6,026 nucleotides of DNA, taken from DATHSY01 sp046729855 (lineage in GTDB: Bacteria > Actinomycetota > UBA4738 > HRBIN12). The notes beneath the pieces are model-generated. The model was not told the origin of the DNA. It made no database searches and worked only from the letters and a program-made list of their open reading frames with translations. Position numbers and translations under genes: made by a program. The stretch covers positions 1 through 6,026 of the forward strand of contig JBKPHM010000137.1 in the NCBI GenBank assembly GCA_046729855.1, written 5' to 3'. Each line of letters begins with the position of its first letter. Within the stretch, counting starts at the first letter, position 1. Shown piece after piece: positions 5,284 to 6,026 of this stretch.

Positions 5284-6026
5284 ATGACGGCCCATTCCGC
5301 CATTCGGCGACCACATGTGCGCACGCACGCGGAGCGACTCGCTAGTTGCGACGGCTATTTCGCGCCCGAGAGCGTGATCCGAAGGGTCGGCAACTCACCG
5401 CTGACGCCGTTCTTGGGCGGCGGACCGGCGACACTGCTCCAAGTCGCCCACCCGCTTGTCGCGGCCGGAGTCGTCCTGCACTCCGACTATCGACACGACC
5501 TCTGGCGGCGGCTTGGGCGCACGCTGCGAGCGCTCTACCTCATCACCTACGGCACGAAGGAGGAGGCGGACCGGGCCGCCGAAGCGGTGCAGGCCGTCCA
5601 CGCCCGCATCCACGGGCGGATAGACGTGCAGCTCGGTTGCTTCCCGCCCGGAACCCGCTACTCGGCTGCCGACCCGGAGTTGATGCTTTGGGTGCACGCC
5701 ACGCTGATCGAAGCCTCGCTCACGGTTTACCAACGGTTCGTCCGCGTGCTCTCGACCGCCGAGCAGGAGCGCTACTACCAGGAGATGGCGCTGGTCGCCC
5801 GCCTCTTCGGCACGCCCGCCGCCGTCATCCCGCGCTCCCTTGCCGACTTCCGCGACTACTTCGCCGCCCAGCTCGCCGGCAACGGGATCACGGTCACCCC
5901 GCCGGCGAGAGAGGTGGCGGCGGTGATCCTCGAGGCTCCTCTGCCTCCGCCGCTGCGCCTGCTCGTCCCCGCCCACCGACTGGCGACCGCAGGTCTTCTT
6001 CCGCCGCGGCTGCGCCAGGAGTACGG
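5284..6026 (+). CDS. Oxygenase MpaB family (DUF2236, latex-clearing-protein-like) protein, C-terminus outside window
   Basis: The frame from ATG 5284 stays open to the right edge (247 full codons). It matches the DUF2236 / MpaB family, which includes rubber oxygenase Lcp and the mycophenolic-acid enzyme MpaB. Family hallmarks are GGGPATLLQVAHPLVAAGV (45-63) followed by HSDY (66-69), a helix with LYLITYGTKEEADRAAEAV (84-102), VHARIHG (105-111), and YSAADPELMLWVHATLIEAS (126-145). Further on come FVRVLSTAEQERYYQEM and DFRDYF. His residues at 56, 66, 106 and 138 are candidates for the conserved heme- or metal-related positions, but which of them matter cannot be assigned by eye. The substrate is unknown, and most actinobacterial members are uncharacterised. 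The ATG has no strong Shine-Dalgarno, but it lies 7 bp after the RodZ-like stop, so coupling is plausible; GTG 5317 is an alternative start. The missing C-terminus is probably a few dozen residues. Confidence 0.86.
   Translation, partial: MTAHSAIRRPHVRTHAERLASCDGYFAPESVIRRVGNSPLTPFLGGGPATLLQVAHPLVAAGVVLHSDYRHDLWRRLGRTLRALYLITYGTKEEADRAAEAVQAVHARIHGRIDVQLGCFPPGTRYSAADPELMLWVHATLIEASLTVYQRFVRVLSTAEQERYYQEMALVARLFGTPAAVIPRSLADFRDYFAAQLAGNGITVTPPAREVAAVILEAPLPPPLRLLVPAHRLATAGLLPPRLRQEY

Noticed and set aside
5395..5976. Open frame of 193 codons on the minus strand
   Set aside because: It is antisense to the MpaB-family gene, which carries the conserved GGGPATLLQVAHP and LWVHATL motifs in the plus direction. 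The minus product has no family features.
1..6026. CRISPR array, tRNA/rRNA, insertion sequence ends or long direct repeats
   Set aside because: No spaced direct repeats, cloverleaf-like stretches, transposase motifs or terminal inverted repeats were seen. Repeated GAGCTCG/CTCGAGC-type words reflect codon use in GC-rich Leu/Glu/Ala-rich proteins.

Overview
The window is GC-rich, has a typical actinobacterial protein make-up, and encodes a large LAL-type LuxR regulator, a DUF4242 protein and a RodZ-like protein. This gene set suggests a high-GC actinobacterium, possibly of the Thermoleophilia/Solirubrobacterales type. That placement is inferred from gene style only; no marker gene is present.

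Left part (1-4486) is a block on the minus strand. In transcription order it holds a broken, catalytically degenerate class III cyclase-homology gene (about 4486-3864), an intact 919-residue ATPase/TPR/LuxR-HTH regulator (3804-1045), an 88-residue DUF4242 protein (967-701), and the N-terminal 232 residues of an exported vanadium-dependent haloperoxidase-like protein (696 to beyond position 1). The last two genes are 4 bp apart, and the Shine-Dalgarno of the second lies inside the end of the first, so they are almost certainly co-transcribed. The regulator probably controls them or belongs to the same unit.

Right part (4554-6026) is on the plus strand. It holds a complete RodZ-like membrane protein (N-terminal helix-turn-helix, one membrane segment, periplasmic DUF4115-like domain). 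Seven bases later comes the start of an oxygenase of the MpaB/DUF2236 (latex-clearing-protein-like) family, cut off by the window edge. The two blocks diverge from a roughly 70-100 bp region containing an AT-rich island.

The most notable point is the cyclase-like locus. The cyclase fold is recognisable in two reading frames joined at about 4070-4095, and all the usual catalytic positions except one metal-binding Asp are replaced. A very strong ribosome-binding site and ATG upstream open a third frame that stops after 27 codons. I see no CRISPR array, tRNA, rRNA or insertion sequence, and no intergenic gap exceeds 300 bp.
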